A program made the position numbers and the translations under genes. The notes beneath the pieces are model-generated. The model was given only the letters and a program-made list of their open reading frames with translations. It was not told the origin of the DNA and ran no database searches. A DNA stretch of 7,824 nt from G020354085 sp964629975 (GTDB taxonomy: Bacteria > Pseudomonadota > Gammaproteobacteria > Acidiferrobacterales > Sulfurifustaceae): the NCBI GenBank assembly GCA_964629975.1, contig CAZVUN010000130.1:1-7824 (forward strand), in the 5' to 3' direction. This document shows, one piece after another, positions 1 to 6,954 of the stretch. Position 1 is the first letter of the stretch; each line of letters opens with the position of its first letter.

Positions 1-215
1 CCCCGGTGATGGCGACCGACCTGCGTGCCTCGGCGTCGCTCGCGCTCGCCGGGCTGGTGGCCGAGGGCGAGACCGTGGTCGATCGCATCTACCACATCGA
101 CCGCGGCTACGAGTGCATCGAGGAGAAGCTCGCGCAACTCGGCGCCCGCATCCGCCGCGTGCCCGGCTCCTCCCGCAGCGTGGGCGCGGCACGCGTGCAA
201 CCGCACCCGGCCTGA
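1..215 (+). CDS. murA: UDP-N-acetylglucosamine 1-carboxyvinyltransferase, C-terminal end (partial)
   Basis: MurA transfers the enolpyruvyl group of PEP to UDP-GlcNAc, the first committed step of peptidoglycan synthesis in the cytoplasm. Only about the last 70 residues are present and the reading frame is open at the left edge. The visible part begins PVMATDLRASASLALAG and continues through VDRIYHIDRGYECIEEKL to RIRRV, the strongly conserved end of the MurA fold. The Arg in TDLRASAS (codon 24-26) corresponds to the conserved active-site Arg397 of E. coli MurA. The tail after RIRRV (PGSSRSVGAARVQPHPA) is longer and less conserved than in E. coli. The TGA stop at 213-215 is followed by one base and then the hisG ATG, so the two genes are probably co-transcribed and translationally coupled. 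Identification is firm; the upstream part and its promoter lie outside the window. Confidence 0.95.
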   Translation, partial: PVMATDLRASASLALAGLVAEGETVVDRIYHIDRGYECIEEKLAQLGARIRRVPGSSRSVGAARVQPHPA

Positions 216-216
216 C

Positions 217-903
217 ATGGCGACGGTCACGCGCCCGTCCGGTTTGCCGCCCGCATCCGCCGCCGCGGGCGTCAACATCGCGCTGTCGAAGGGTCGCATC
301 CTCGAGGAGTCGCTGCCGCTGCTGGCGCGCGCCGGCATCGTGCCGCTCGAGGACCCGCTCAGCACGCGCAAGCTCATCCTCGACACCGGCGTGCCGGCGG
401 TGAAGCTCACCATCATCCGCGCGGCCGACGTGCCGACCTATGTGCAGTTCGGCGCCGCCGACCTCGGCATCGCCGGCAAGGACGTGCTCATGGAGCACGA
501 GGGCAACGGACTGTACGAGCTGCTCGACCTCAAGATCGCGCGCTGCCGTCTGGCGGTGGCCGAGCCGGTCACGCTCGCCTCGCGCGACGACCCGCGGCAC
601 TGGACGCGCGTGCGCGTGGCCACCAAGTACGTGAACATCACCCGCCGGCACTTCGCCGCCAAGGGCATCCAGACCGACATCATCAAGCTGTACGGCTCGA
701 TGGAGCTCGCCCCGCTGGTGGGCCTGTCGGAGCGCATCGTCGATCTGGTGAGCTCCGGCCAGACGCTCAAGGCCAACGGGCTCACCGAGGTCGAGCCGAT
801 CGCCGACATCTCCGCCTGGCTCGTGGCCAACAAGGCCGCGATGAAGATGAAGCGCGCGGCGCTCAAGCGCATCGTCGATCAGCTCGCGCAGGCGGTCGGC
901 TAG
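217..903 (+). CDS. hisG: ATP phosphoribosyltransferase, short form (HisG-S)
   Basis: HisG condenses ATP with PRPP to give phosphoribosyl-ATP, the first and feedback-controlled step of histidine synthesis. The product is 228 residues. It starts with about 18 poorly conserved residues (MATVTRPSGLPPASAAAG), then the family start VNIALSKGRILEESLPLL. Residues 163-184 match the HisG signature pattern: Glu163, Gly169, Asp176, then SSGQTL ending at Leu184, which is the PRPP-binding loop. The protein ends soon after this region, so the C-terminal ACT-like regulatory domain of long HisG enzymes is missing. Short HisG proteins are known to need HisZ, a histidyl-tRNA-synthetase-like subunit, for activity and histidine inhibition; no hisZ is in the window. 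ATG 217 is chosen because it lies one base after the murA stop; the same frame is open further left, but only inside murA. An in-frame TTG at 244 is a weaker alternative. Confidence 0.96.
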   Translation: MATVTRPSGLPPASAAAGVNIALSKGRILEESLPLLARAGIVPLEDPLSTRKLILDTGVPAVKLTIIRAADVPTYVQFGAADLGIAGKDVLMEHEGNGLYELLDLKIARCRLAVAEPVTLASRDDPRHWTRVRVATKYVNITRRHFAAKGIQTDIIKLYGSMELAPLVGLSERIVDLVSSGQTLKANGLTEVEPIADISAWLVANKAAMKMKRAALKRIVDQLAQAVG

Positions 904-907
904 TCCC

Positions 908-2212
908 ATGGCACTCGCCATCCGCCTGCTCGACACCACGGACCCGGCCTTTGCCGCCGAGTTCGCGCGCCTGCTCGATCGCAGCCAGTCGGTCGACCCG
1001 CAGATCGAGGCGGCGGTGCGCGCGATCATCGAGGACGTGCGCACACGCGGCGATGCGGCGCTCATCGAGTACACCGAGCGCTTCGACCGCCACCGCGTGA
1101 GCGCGGCGTCCGGCCTTGAGATCGCGCGCGAGCGTCTCGAGCAGGCGGCGCGCGGCATCGATGCGCCGGCGCGCGCGGCGCTCGCCGAGGCGGCCGCGCG
1201 CATCCGTGCCTACCACGAGCGCCAGCGCATCGATTCCTGGCACTACACGGAGGCCGACGGCACGCTGCTCGGCCAGCAGGTCACGCCGCTCGAGCGCGTC
1301 GGTCTGTATGTCCCGGGCGGCAAGGCCGCCTACCCGTCCTCGGTGCTGATGAACGCCGTCCCGGCCAAGGTCGCGGGCGTGCCCGAGCTCGTGATGGTGG
1401 TGCCGACGCCGGACGGGGAGCTCAATGAGCTGGTGCTGGCGGCGGCGGCGGTCGCCGGCGTCGACCGCGTGTTCACCATCGGCGGCGCGCAGGCGGTGGC
1501 GGCCCTGGCCTACGGCACGGCGAGCATCCCGAAGGTCGACAAGATCGTCGGCCCCGGCAACATCTACGTCGCGACCGCCAAGCGCATGGTGTTCGGCGCG
1601 GTCGACATCGACATGATCGCCGGACCCTCCGAGATCGTGGTGCTGTGCGACGGACGCACCGATCCGGAGTGGGTGGCGATGGACCTGTTCTCGCAGGCCG
1701 AGCACGACGAAGACGCCCAGGCCATCCTCATCAGCACCGATGCCGCGTACACGCGCGCGGTGCGCGACGCCATCGTGCGCCTGCTGCCGACTCTCGAGCG
1801 GCGCGACATCATCCGCGCCGCGCTCGAGCGCCGCGGCGCGCTCATCACGGTGCGCGACCTGGACGAGGCGCTGGCGCTCATCCACCGCATCGCCCCCGAG
1901 CATCTCGAGCTGTCGTGCGAGGAGCCGATGGCGCTGGCGAGCCGCGTGCGCCACGCCGGCGCCATTTTTCTCGGGCGCTACACGGCCGAGGCGCTCGGCG
2001 ACTACTGCGCCGGGCCCAATCACGTGTTGCCGACCTCGGGCACGGCGCGCTTCTCCTCGCCCCTTGGGGTGTACGATTTCCAGAAGCGCACCAGTCTCAT
2101 CATGTGCTCGGACAGCGGCGCCGACCGCCTCGGCCGCACCGCCTCGGTGCTGGCGCGTGGCGAGCGCCTGACCGCGCATGCGCGCTCGGCGGAATATCGC
2201 ATCAAGAAGTAA
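908..2212 (+). CDS. hisD: Histidinol dehydrogenase
   Basis: HisD is a zinc-dependent, NAD-linked enzyme that oxidises L-histidinol twice, through histidinal, to L-histidine (the last two steps). The product is 434 residues, the normal length. Visible family features are YVPGGKAAYPSSVLMNAVPA, the segment KIVGPGNIYVATAKR, and the signature IDMIAGPSEIVVL. By alignment from memory with E. coli HisD, the zinc ligands are Gln263 and His266 (SQAEHDEDAQ), Asp365 (GDYCAGPNH) and His424 (LTAHARSAEYR). The catalytic Glu/His pair is Glu331-His332 (PEHLEL). All are present, so the enzyme should be active. The ATG lies four bases after the hisG stop (TAG tccc ATG), which indicates tight coupling. No clear Shine-Dalgarno sequence is seen. 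A long minus-strand open frame covers this gene but is a GC-rich shadow. Confidence 0.98.
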   Translation: MALAIRLLDTTDPAFAAEFARLLDRSQSVDPQIEAAVRAIIEDVRTRGDAALIEYTERFDRHRVSAASGLEIARERLEQAARGIDAPARAALAEAAARIRAYHERQRIDSWHYTEADGTLLGQQVTPLERVGLYVPGGKAAYPSSVLMNAVPAKVAGVPELVMVVPTPDGELNELVLAAAAVAGVDRVFTIGGAQAVAALAYGTASIPKVDKIVGPGNIYVATAKRMVFGAVDIDMIAGPSEIVVLCDGRTDPEWVAMDLFSQAEHDEDAQAILISTDAAYTRAVRDAIVRLLPTLERRDIIRAALERRGALITVRDLDEALALIHRIAPEHLELSCEEPMALASRVRHAGAIFLGRYTAEALGDYCAGPNHVLPTSGTARFSSPLGVYDFQKRTSLIMCSDSGADRLGRTASVLARGERLTAHARSAEYRIKK

Positions 2213-2213
2213 T

Positions 2214-2308
2214 CTTGAATGTTTGATGTTGAATTGAGGAAGCTGAGAGAAGGCGCGCGGAGCGCGCTCGTCGATTCAGGATTTAACCTTCAGCATTCAA
2301 CATCCGGC
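2214..2308. repeat. Heptamer-periodic inverted-repeat element, copy A1 (hisD-hisC gap)
   Basis: This AT-rich stretch fills the gap between hisD and hisC. The left arm reads in 7-base steps: CTTGAAT (2214-2220), GTTTGAT (2221-2227), GTTGAAT (2228-2234). The right arm carries the reverse-complement units: ATTCAGG (2274-2280), ATTTAAC (2281-2287), CTTCAGC (2288-2294), ATTCAAC (2295-2301). Between them lies a GC-rich core with its own perfect 6-bp stem, GCGCGC (2253-2258), loop gga, GCGCGC (2262-2267), then TC. The left arm reverse-complemented matches the right arm at 14-15 of 21 positions, depending on register. The layout and core recur in the hisA-hisF gap. No T-tract follows, so it is not a standard rho-independent terminator. 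Its function is unknown; in mRNA it could form a long hairpin just before hisC. Confidence 0.75.
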
Positions 2309-2330
2309 CCTCGTGCGCTGGCCAGCCATC

Positions 2331-3404
2331 GTGAACGATCTTCCCAGTCGAATTGAGCGGCTGATCCGCCCCGAGATCCGTGCGCTCGCGGCCTACCACG
2401 TGCCGGACGCGACCGGGCTCATCAAGCTCGACGCGATGGAGAACCCGTACAGCTGGCCCGAGGCGGTGCGCCGCGCCTGGGTCGAGGTGGTGCGCGCTGT
2501 CGATCTCAACCGCTATCCGGATCCCGGCGCGCGCGGCGTGAAGGCGCGGCTGCGCGATGCGCTCGCGCTGCCGGCCGACCAGGCGCTGCTGCTCGGCAAC
2601 GGCTCGGACGAGCTGATCCAGATCCTGTGCCTCGCGCTCGCCCATCCCGGCGCGACCGTGCTCGCGCCCACCCCCACGTTCGTGATGTACCGGATGATCG
2701 CGACCTTCGCCGGCATGAAATTCGCCGGTGTGCCGCTCGGGCCCGACTTCGCGCTCGACGAGGCCGCGATGCTCGAGGCGATCGAGCGCCACGCGCCGGC
2801 GGTGATCTTCCTCGCCTACCCCAACAACCCGACCGGCAACCTGTTCGATGCGCACGTGATCGAACGGCTGATCCGCGCCACCCCGGGGCTGGTGGTGATC
2901 GACGAGGCCTACCACGCCTTCGCGCAGCAATCGTTCCTCGCGCGGCTGGCGGAATTCGACAACCTGCTCGTGATGCGCACCCTGTCGAAGCAGGGGCTGG
3001 CGGGGCTGCGGCTCGGCATCCTGGCCGGGGCGCCGGCGTGGCTCGCGCAGTTCGACAAGGTGCGCCTGCCGTACAACCTCGGCAGCCTCACGCAGGCGAG
3101 CGCCGAGTTCGCGCTCACCCAGGCGGCGCTGCTCGAGGCGCAGGCCGCGCAGATCCGCGCCGACCGCGAGGTCCTGTGGCGCGAACTGGCGGCGCTGCCC
3201 GGCGTGCACGCCTGGCCGAGCCGCGCCAATTTCATCCTGTTTCGCGTCGACACGCGCCCGGCGACCGAGGTGTTCAACGGGCTGCTCGCCGCGCGCGTGC
3301 TGATCAAGAACCTGGACGGCGTGATCCCCGGCTGCCTGCGCGTGACCGTGGGCACGCCGCAGGAGAACGCCGCTTTTCTGGCGGCGCTGCGAGCGCTGCT
3401 GTGA
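2331..3404 (+). CDS. hisC: Histidinol-phosphate aminotransferase
   Basis: HisC is a PLP enzyme (fold type I, class II aminotransferase) that converts imidazole-acetol phosphate and glutamate to histidinol phosphate. From GTG 2331 the product is 357 residues, matching the usual length of about 356. Visible motifs are LIKLDAMENPY near the N-terminus, GNGSDELI (from residue 89), YPNNPTG (163-169), DEAYHAFA (Asp191 pairs with the PLP ring nitrogen) and TLSKQGLAGLRLG. In the last, Lys220 forms the Schiff base and Arg227 binds the PLP phosphate. The start is uncertain: GTG 2313 in the same frame gives 363 residues (MRWPAI...), and neither GTG has a clear ribosome-binding site. I prefer 2331 because homologues I recall begin shortly before the LIRPEIRAL segment. 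The gene follows repeat element A1 and is separated from hisB by 56 bases. Confidence 0.95.
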   Translation: MNDLPSRIERLIRPEIRALAAYHVPDATGLIKLDAMENPYSWPEAVRRAWVEVVRAVDLNRYPDPGARGVKARLRDALALPADQALLLGNGSDELIQILCLALAHPGATVLAPTPTFVMYRMIATFAGMKFAGVPLGPDFALDEAAMLEAIERHAPAVIFLAYPNNPTGNLFDAHVIERLIRATPGLVVIDEAYHAFAQQSFLARLAEFDNLLVMRTLSKQGLAGLRLGILAGAPAWLAQFDKVRLPYNLGSLTQASAEFALTQAALLEAQAAQIRADREVLWRELAALPGVHAWPSRANFILFRVDTRPATEVFNGLLAARVLIKNLDGVIPGCLRVTVGTPQENAAFLAALRALL

Positions 3405-3411
3405 GCCGGGG

Positions 3412-3432
3412 GGCGGCCGCCTGTGGTAGCAT
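3412..3432 (+). promoter_or_regulatory. Possible extended -10 promoter and palindrome before hisB
   Basis: The 56-base hisC-hisB gap contains a perfect 10-bp palindrome GGCGGCCGCC (3412-3421) followed by TGGTAGCAT (3424-3432). The latter fits an extended sigma-70 -10 element (TGn followed by TAGCAT, four of six matches to TATAAT). No convincing -35 hexamer lies 16-18 bases upstream. A similar TGGTANNAT string occurs before hisI. It may be an internal promoter for hisB onward, but a chance match is quite possible. Confidence 0.25.
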
Positions 3433-3460
3433 GCGGCTTTGAGGTTCTGCCCGACTGCCC

Positions 3461-4054
3461 ATGTCCACCCGCCGCGCGCGCATCGAGCGCAACACCAAGG
3501 AGACCCGGATCACCGTCGAGGTCGATCTGGACGGCACCGGCGCCTGCCAGCTCAACACCGGCATCGCCTTCCTCGAGCACATGCTCGAGCAGGTCGCGCG
3601 CCACGGCTTGATCGATCTCGGCATCCAGGCGCAGGGCGACCTGCACATCGATGCGCACCACACGGTCGAGGACATCGGCATCACCCTCGGCCAGGCGCTC
3701 GCCAAGGCGCTCGGCGACAAGCGGGGCATCCGCCGCTACGGGCATGCCTACGTGCCGCTCGACGAGGCGCTGTCGCGTGTGGTGGTCGACCTGTCCGGGC
3801 GTCCCGGGCTCGAATACCACGTCGCGTTCCCGCGCGCGCGCATCGGCGAGTTCGATGTCGACCTGGTGCACGAGTTCTTTCAGGGCCTGGTCAACCACGC
3901 GCAGCTCACGCTGCACATCGACTGCCTGCGCGGCGACAACGCGCATCACGTGGCCGAAACGGTGTTCAAGGCGTTCGGGCGCGCCCTGCGCGTGGCGCTC
4001 GAGCCCGATCCGCGCATGGGTGCGGCGGTGCCGTCGACCAAGGGCAGTCTTTGA
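3461..4054 (+). CDS. hisB: Imidazoleglycerol-phosphate dehydratase (monofunctional)
   Basis: HisB removes water from imidazole-glycerol phosphate to give imidazole-acetol phosphate (sixth step), using a di-manganese centre in a 24-subunit shell. The product is 197 residues, the length of the dehydratase alone. The phosphatase domain found fused at the N-terminus in E. coli HisB is absent. Both family metal motifs are present: DAHHTVED with His66, His67 and Glu70, and DNAHHVAE with His162, His163 and Glu166. The N-terminal RRARIERNTKETRITVEVDLDGTG and the C-terminal VPSTKGSL are also typical. The ATG at 3461 gives the conserved N-terminus with little extra. Because the phosphatase domain is missing, histidinol-phosphate phosphatase must be supplied by another locus. 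Confidence 0.97.
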   Translation: MSTRRARIERNTKETRITVEVDLDGTGACQLNTGIAFLEHMLEQVARHGLIDLGIQAQGDLHIDAHHTVEDIGITLGQALAKALGDKRGIRRYGHAYVPLDEALSRVVVDLSGRPGLEYHVAFPRARIGEFDVDLVHEFFQGLVNHAQLTLHIDCLRGDNAHHVAETVFKAFGRALRVALEPDPRMGAAVPSTKGSL

Positions 4055-4140
4055 GCGCGACGAGGTTCGAGGCGCGCGGGATTCGTTGTCGGTAGGGCGT
4101 TTTCGTACCTCGGTCCCCGCACCTTGCCGCTGATCGGTTT
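4055..4140. other. hisB-hisH intergenic gap with a weak degenerate repeat
   Basis: No gene is seen in these 86 bases. The right half shows a faint 7-base step (ACCTCGG 4107-4113, TCCCCGC 4114-4120, ACCTTGC 4121-4127). There is also a short inverted match, CGAGGT (4061-4066) with ACCTCG (4107-4112). This may be a decayed relative of the heptamer elements in four other gaps of the operon, but it is much weaker and could be chance. Some related genomes carry an extra gene at this point; here the space is too short for one. Confidence 0.25.
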
Positions 4141-4791
4141 ATGACCACCGTTGCAGTCATCGACTACGGCATGGGCAACCTGCGCTCGGTGTGCAAGGCG
4201 ATCGAGCACGTGGCGCCCGCCGCGCGCGTTGAGCTGGCGAGCGATGCCGCAACCGTGGCGCGCGCCGCGCGCGTGGTGTTTCCGGGGCAGGGCGCGATCG
4301 GCGGTTGCGTTGCGGCGCTCGCCGGCAAGGGCCTGCGCGACGCACTGCTCGATGCGCTGCGCAGCAAGCCGTTCCTGGGCATCTGCCTCGGCCTGCAGGC
4401 GCTCTACGAATGGAGCGAGGAAGGCGGCGGGGTGGCGTGCCTTGGCATCGCCCCCGGCAAGGTGCGGCTGTTCCCCCCTGCGAAGATGGTCGATCCGGTC
4501 ACCCGCCAGGCGCTCAAGGTGCCGCACATGGGCTGGAACCAGGTGCAGCAGACGCGCGCGCATCCGCTGTGGGCCGGCATCGCGCAGCAGGCGCGCTTCT
4601 ACTTCGTGCATAGCTACTACGCGGATACGACCGATCCGGCCTGGGTGGCAGGCGTGACCGAGTACGGCGTGCCGTTTACCTCGGCGGCCGGCCATGCCAA
4701 TATCTTTGCCGTGCAGTTCCACCCCGAAAAGAGCCAGCAGGCAGGTCTGCAACTGTTGCGCAACTTCCTGCAGTGGGACGGCACCGCGTAG
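4141..4791 (+). CDS. hisH: Imidazole glycerol phosphate synthase, glutamine amidotransferase subunit
   Basis: HisH is the class I glutaminase half of IGP synthase. It hydrolyses glutamine and passes ammonia through the HisF barrel. The product is 216 residues, a little longer than the usual 196-212. The start VAVIDYGMGNLRSV is typical of HisH. The catalytic triad is complete: nucleophile Cys82 in LGICLGLQ, and His194 and Glu196 in QFHPEKSQ. The oxyanion-strand region reads FPGQGAIGGC. The segment VPHMGWNQV and the sequence RFYFVHSYYA are also family marks. ATG 4141 places the conserved DYGMGN at residues 8-13, as expected. No ribosome-binding site is obvious. Its partner hisF lies two genes downstream, separated by hisA, which is the common order. 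Confidence 0.97.
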   Translation: MTTVAVIDYGMGNLRSVCKAIEHVAPAARVELASDAATVARAARVVFPGQGAIGGCVAALAGKGLRDALLDALRSKPFLGICLGLQALYEWSEEGGGVACLGIAPGKVRLFPPAKMVDPVTRQALKVPHMGWNQVQQTRAHPLWAGIAQQARFYFVHSYYADTTDPAWVAGVTEYGVPFTSAAGHANIFAVQFHPEKSQQAGLQLLRNFLQWDGTA

Positions 4792-4800
4792 GCGGCTGTG

Positions 4801-4813
4801 CTAAACAATTTAG
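4801..4813. promoter_or_regulatory. Small AT-rich palindrome in the hisH-hisA gap
   Basis: CTAAACAATTTAG is a perfect 5-bp inverted repeat around a 3-base centre, standing out as AT-rich in a GC-rich 80-base gap (4792-4871). The flanking CTGTGC (4795-4800) also has a reverse complement GCACAG further on in the same gap. It could be an operator half-site pair or a weak RNA hairpin. A chance palindrome of this size is also possible, and no protein can be named. Confidence 0.25.
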
Positions 4814-4871
4814 AGACGGACCCCGAAGGCACCTGTTCATTCCCCGGCCTGGCACAGTGGACGCGGCAAGC

Positions 4872-5615
4872 ATGTCGTTGCTGATCATTCCGGCGATCGA
4901 CCTCAAGGACGGCAAGTGCGTGCGCCTGCGCCAGGGGCGCATGGACGACGTTACGGTGTTCTCCGACGATCCGCTCGAGACCGCCCGGCGCTGGGTCGAC
5001 GCTGGCGCGCGGCGTCTGCACATCGTCGATCTCAACGGCGCACGCTCCGGCAAGCCGGTCAATGCCGAGGCCATCCGCGCGATTGCCGGCGCATTCCCGC
5101 ACCTGCCGATCCAGGTGGGCGGCGGCATCCGCGACGAGGACACGATCGAGGCCTATCTCAGCATGGGCGTGCGCTACGTCATCCTCGGCACCAAGGCGGT
5201 GAATGCGCCACACTTCGTAAGCGATGTGTGCGCCGAGTTTCCCGGGCACATCATCGTCGGGCTCGACGCCAAGGACGGGCGGGTGGCGATCGACGGCTGG
5301 TCGAAGCTGTCGGGCCACGACGTCGTCGACCTGGCCAAGAAGTTCCAGGACATGGGGGTCGAGGCGATCATCTACACCGACATCGGCCGCGACGGCATGA
5401 TGACCGGCGTCAATATCGACGCCACCGTCAAGCTCGCCAGCGCCATCTCCATCCCGGTGATCGCCTCCGGCGGCATCACCAACCTCGATGACATCCAGCG
5501 CCTGTGCGAGATCGCCGACAGCGGTGTGGTCGGCGCCATCACCGGGCGCGCCATCTACGAAGGCACGCTCGATTTCGCCGCCGCGCAGAAGCTCGCCGAC
5601 CAGCTGGCCAGGTAG
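4872..5615 (+). CDS. hisA: ProFAR isomerase (phosphoribosylformimino-AICAR-phosphate isomerase)
   Basis: HisA is a (beta/alpha)8-barrel isomerase that opens the aminoaldose of ProFAR by an Amadori rearrangement to give PRFAR, the substrate of HisF. The product is 247 residues, the normal size. The N-terminus LLIIPAIDLKDGKCVRL carries the first catalytic aspartate, Asp10; the second is Asp132 in VGLDAKDG, and Thr169 begins the TDIGRDGMMTG loop. Phosphate-binding segments are VGGGIRDEDT in the first half-barrel and IASGGITNLDDI and GAITGRAIYEG in the second. The frame is open back to 4773 inside hisH, but ATG 4872 gives the conserved N-terminus directly. No Shine-Dalgarno sequence is clear. HisA and HisF are ancient paralogues, and the two stand next to each other here. 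Confidence 0.97.
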   Translation: MSLLIIPAIDLKDGKCVRLRQGRMDDVTVFSDDPLETARRWVDAGARRLHIVDLNGARSGKPVNAEAIRAIAGAFPHLPIQVGGGIRDEDTIEAYLSMGVRYVILGTKAVNAPHFVSDVCAEFPGHIIVGLDAKDGRVAIDGWSKLSGHDVVDLAKKFQDMGVEAIIYTDIGRDGMMTGVNIDATVKLASAISIPVIASGGITNLDDIQRLCEIADSGVVGAITGRAIYEGTLDFAAAQKLADQLAR

Positions 5616-5621
5616 GGCAAC

Positions 5622-5704
5622 CTTGAATTATGAATGTTGAATAGCGGTGCGCGCTGTGCGCGCTCATTCATTCAACATTGATCATTCAAAGTTCACAATT
5701 GGTT
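5622..5704. repeat. Heptamer-periodic inverted-repeat element, copy A2 (hisA-hisF gap)
   Basis: This element fills the gap from just after the hisA stop to six bases before hisF. Left-arm units are CTTGAAT (5622-5628), TATGAAT (5629-5635) and GTTGAAT (5636-5642). Right-arm units are ATTCAAC (5670-5676), ATTGATC (5677-5683), ATTCAAA (5684-5690) and the weaker GTTCACA (5691-5697) and ATTGGTT (5698-5704). The left arm reverse-complemented matches 5670-5690 at 18 of 21 positions. The core holds GCGCGC (5649-5654), loop tgt, GCGCGC (5658-5663), then TC, the same stem and following TC as copy A1 before hisC. The arms are AT-rich while the adjoining genes are very GC-rich. I do not recognise a named family. 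Confidence 0.8.
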
Positions 5705-5710
5705 TCTCAG

Positions 5711-6472
<762 letters not shown>

Positions 6473-6488
6473 GGGCCAGGTCGGCGGG

Positions 6489-6554
6489 TTGCGGTTTAAG
6501 GTTCGGTTCCCCGGGGTGGTACTATTGGGAGCAACCTTGGACCTGAAACCCGAA
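6489..6554. repeat. Heptamer-periodic inverted-repeat element, type B (hisF-hisI gap)
   Basis: The right arm steps in sevens up to four bases before the hisI ATG: ACCTTGG (6534-6540), ACCTGAA (6541-6547), ACCCGAA (6548-6554). The left arm TTGCGGTTTAAGGT (6489-6502) is its reverse complement at 11 of 14 positions. The core contains a perfect 8-bp palindrome CCCCGGGG (6509-6516). The layout is the same as in copies A1 and A2, but the units have a different base content. The last unit, ACCCGAA, is one base from the ACCCGAG unit of the array before hisE. The left arm is less regular than in the A copies, so confidence is lower. Confidence 0.55.
6517..6525 (+). promoter_or_regulatory. Possible extended -10 promoter before hisI
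   Basis: TGGTACTAT fits TGn plus a -10 hexamer (TACTAT, four of six matches to TATAAT). It lies 33 bases before the hisI ATG, inside the core of repeat element B and directly after its CCCCGGGG palindrome. A poor -35 candidate, TTAAGG (6496-6501), is 18 bases upstream. An internal promoter for hisI-hisE-tatA is possible but unproven. Confidence 0.28.
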
Positions 6555-6558
6555 GCGC

Positions 6559-6948
6559 ATGCCGTCCTCCTGGCTCGATGCCGTAAAGTGGGGTCCCGAC
6601 GGGCTGGTGCCGGTCATCGCCCAGGACGCCGCGAGCGGCAAGGTGCTGATGCTCGCGTGGATGAACCGCGACGCGCTCGCGGCCACGGCCGCGGAGGGGC
6701 GCGCGGTGTACTGGTCGCGCACGCGCCAGAGACTGTGGCGCAAGGGCGAGGAGTCCGGGCACGTGCAGGCGGTGCAAGACATCCGGCTCGACTGCGACAA
6801 CGACGCGGTGCTGCTGCTGGTCGAGCAGCGCGGCGGCATCGCCTGTCACACCGGGCGCAGCCGCTGTTTCTATCAGCAGTTGCAGGGCGATCGCTGGGTG
6901 ACGGTGGAGCCGGTCATCAAGACTGAAGCGGAGATCTACAGGAGATAG
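6559..6948 (+). CDS. hisI: Phosphoribosyl-AMP cyclohydrolase
   Basis: HisI opens the purine ring of phosphoribosyl-AMP to give ProFAR (third step), as a zinc- and magnesium-dependent dimer. The product is 129 residues, the size of the free-standing enzyme; enterobacteria have a HisI-HisE fusion instead. Family motifs are MLAWMNRDAL, YWSRTRQRLWRKGEESGHVQ and LDCDNDAVLLLVEQ. The three zinc cysteines are Cys79, Cys96 (IACHTGR) and Cys103 (SRCFY). Asp78, Asp80 and Asp82 are the likely magnesium ligands. ATG 6559 gives WLDAVKWGPDGLVP near the start, as expected. The start is four bases after the last heptamer of repeat element B and has no Shine-Dalgarno sequence. The stop is followed by the heptamer array leading into hisE. 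Confidence 0.97.
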   Translation: MPSSWLDAVKWGPDGLVPVIAQDAASGKVLMLAWMNRDALAATAAEGRAVYWSRTRQRLWRKGEESGHVQAVQDIRLDCDNDAVLLLVEQRGGIACHTGRSRCFYQQLQGDRWVTVEPVIKTEAEIYRR

Positions 6949-6954
6949 TCGCGA

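Noticed and set aside
25..216. Upstream extension of the hisG frame to 25
   Set aside because: The frame lies inside the murA coding region and encodes Arg/Ser-rich shadow sequence; ATG 217 is one base after the murA stop.
1..216. Histidine leader peptide and attenuator
   Set aside because: No run of His codons or leader precedes hisG; the gene follows murA directly, so any such control would lie outside the window.
2214..2308. Rho-independent terminator after hisD (and likewise after hisA at 5622-5704)
   Set aside because: Although strong hairpins are possible, no run of T follows the stem, and the operon plainly continues with no other obvious promoter of full strength.
863..3949. Long minus-strand open frames (863-2179, 2283-3209, 2909-3949) opposite hisD, hisC and hisB
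   Set aside because: They are shadows of GC-rich codon bias on the other strand. Their products are Arg/His/Ala-rich without recognisable motifs, and the plus-strand genes are certain.
4773..4871. N-terminal extension of hisA
   Set aside because: The frame is open, but it would overlap hisH and add residues without HisA similarity; ATG 4872 gives the conserved start.
5678..5710. TTG start for hisF at 5678
   Set aside because: It would translate the right arm of repeat A2. ATG 5711 gives the conserved MGLAKRIIP N-terminus.
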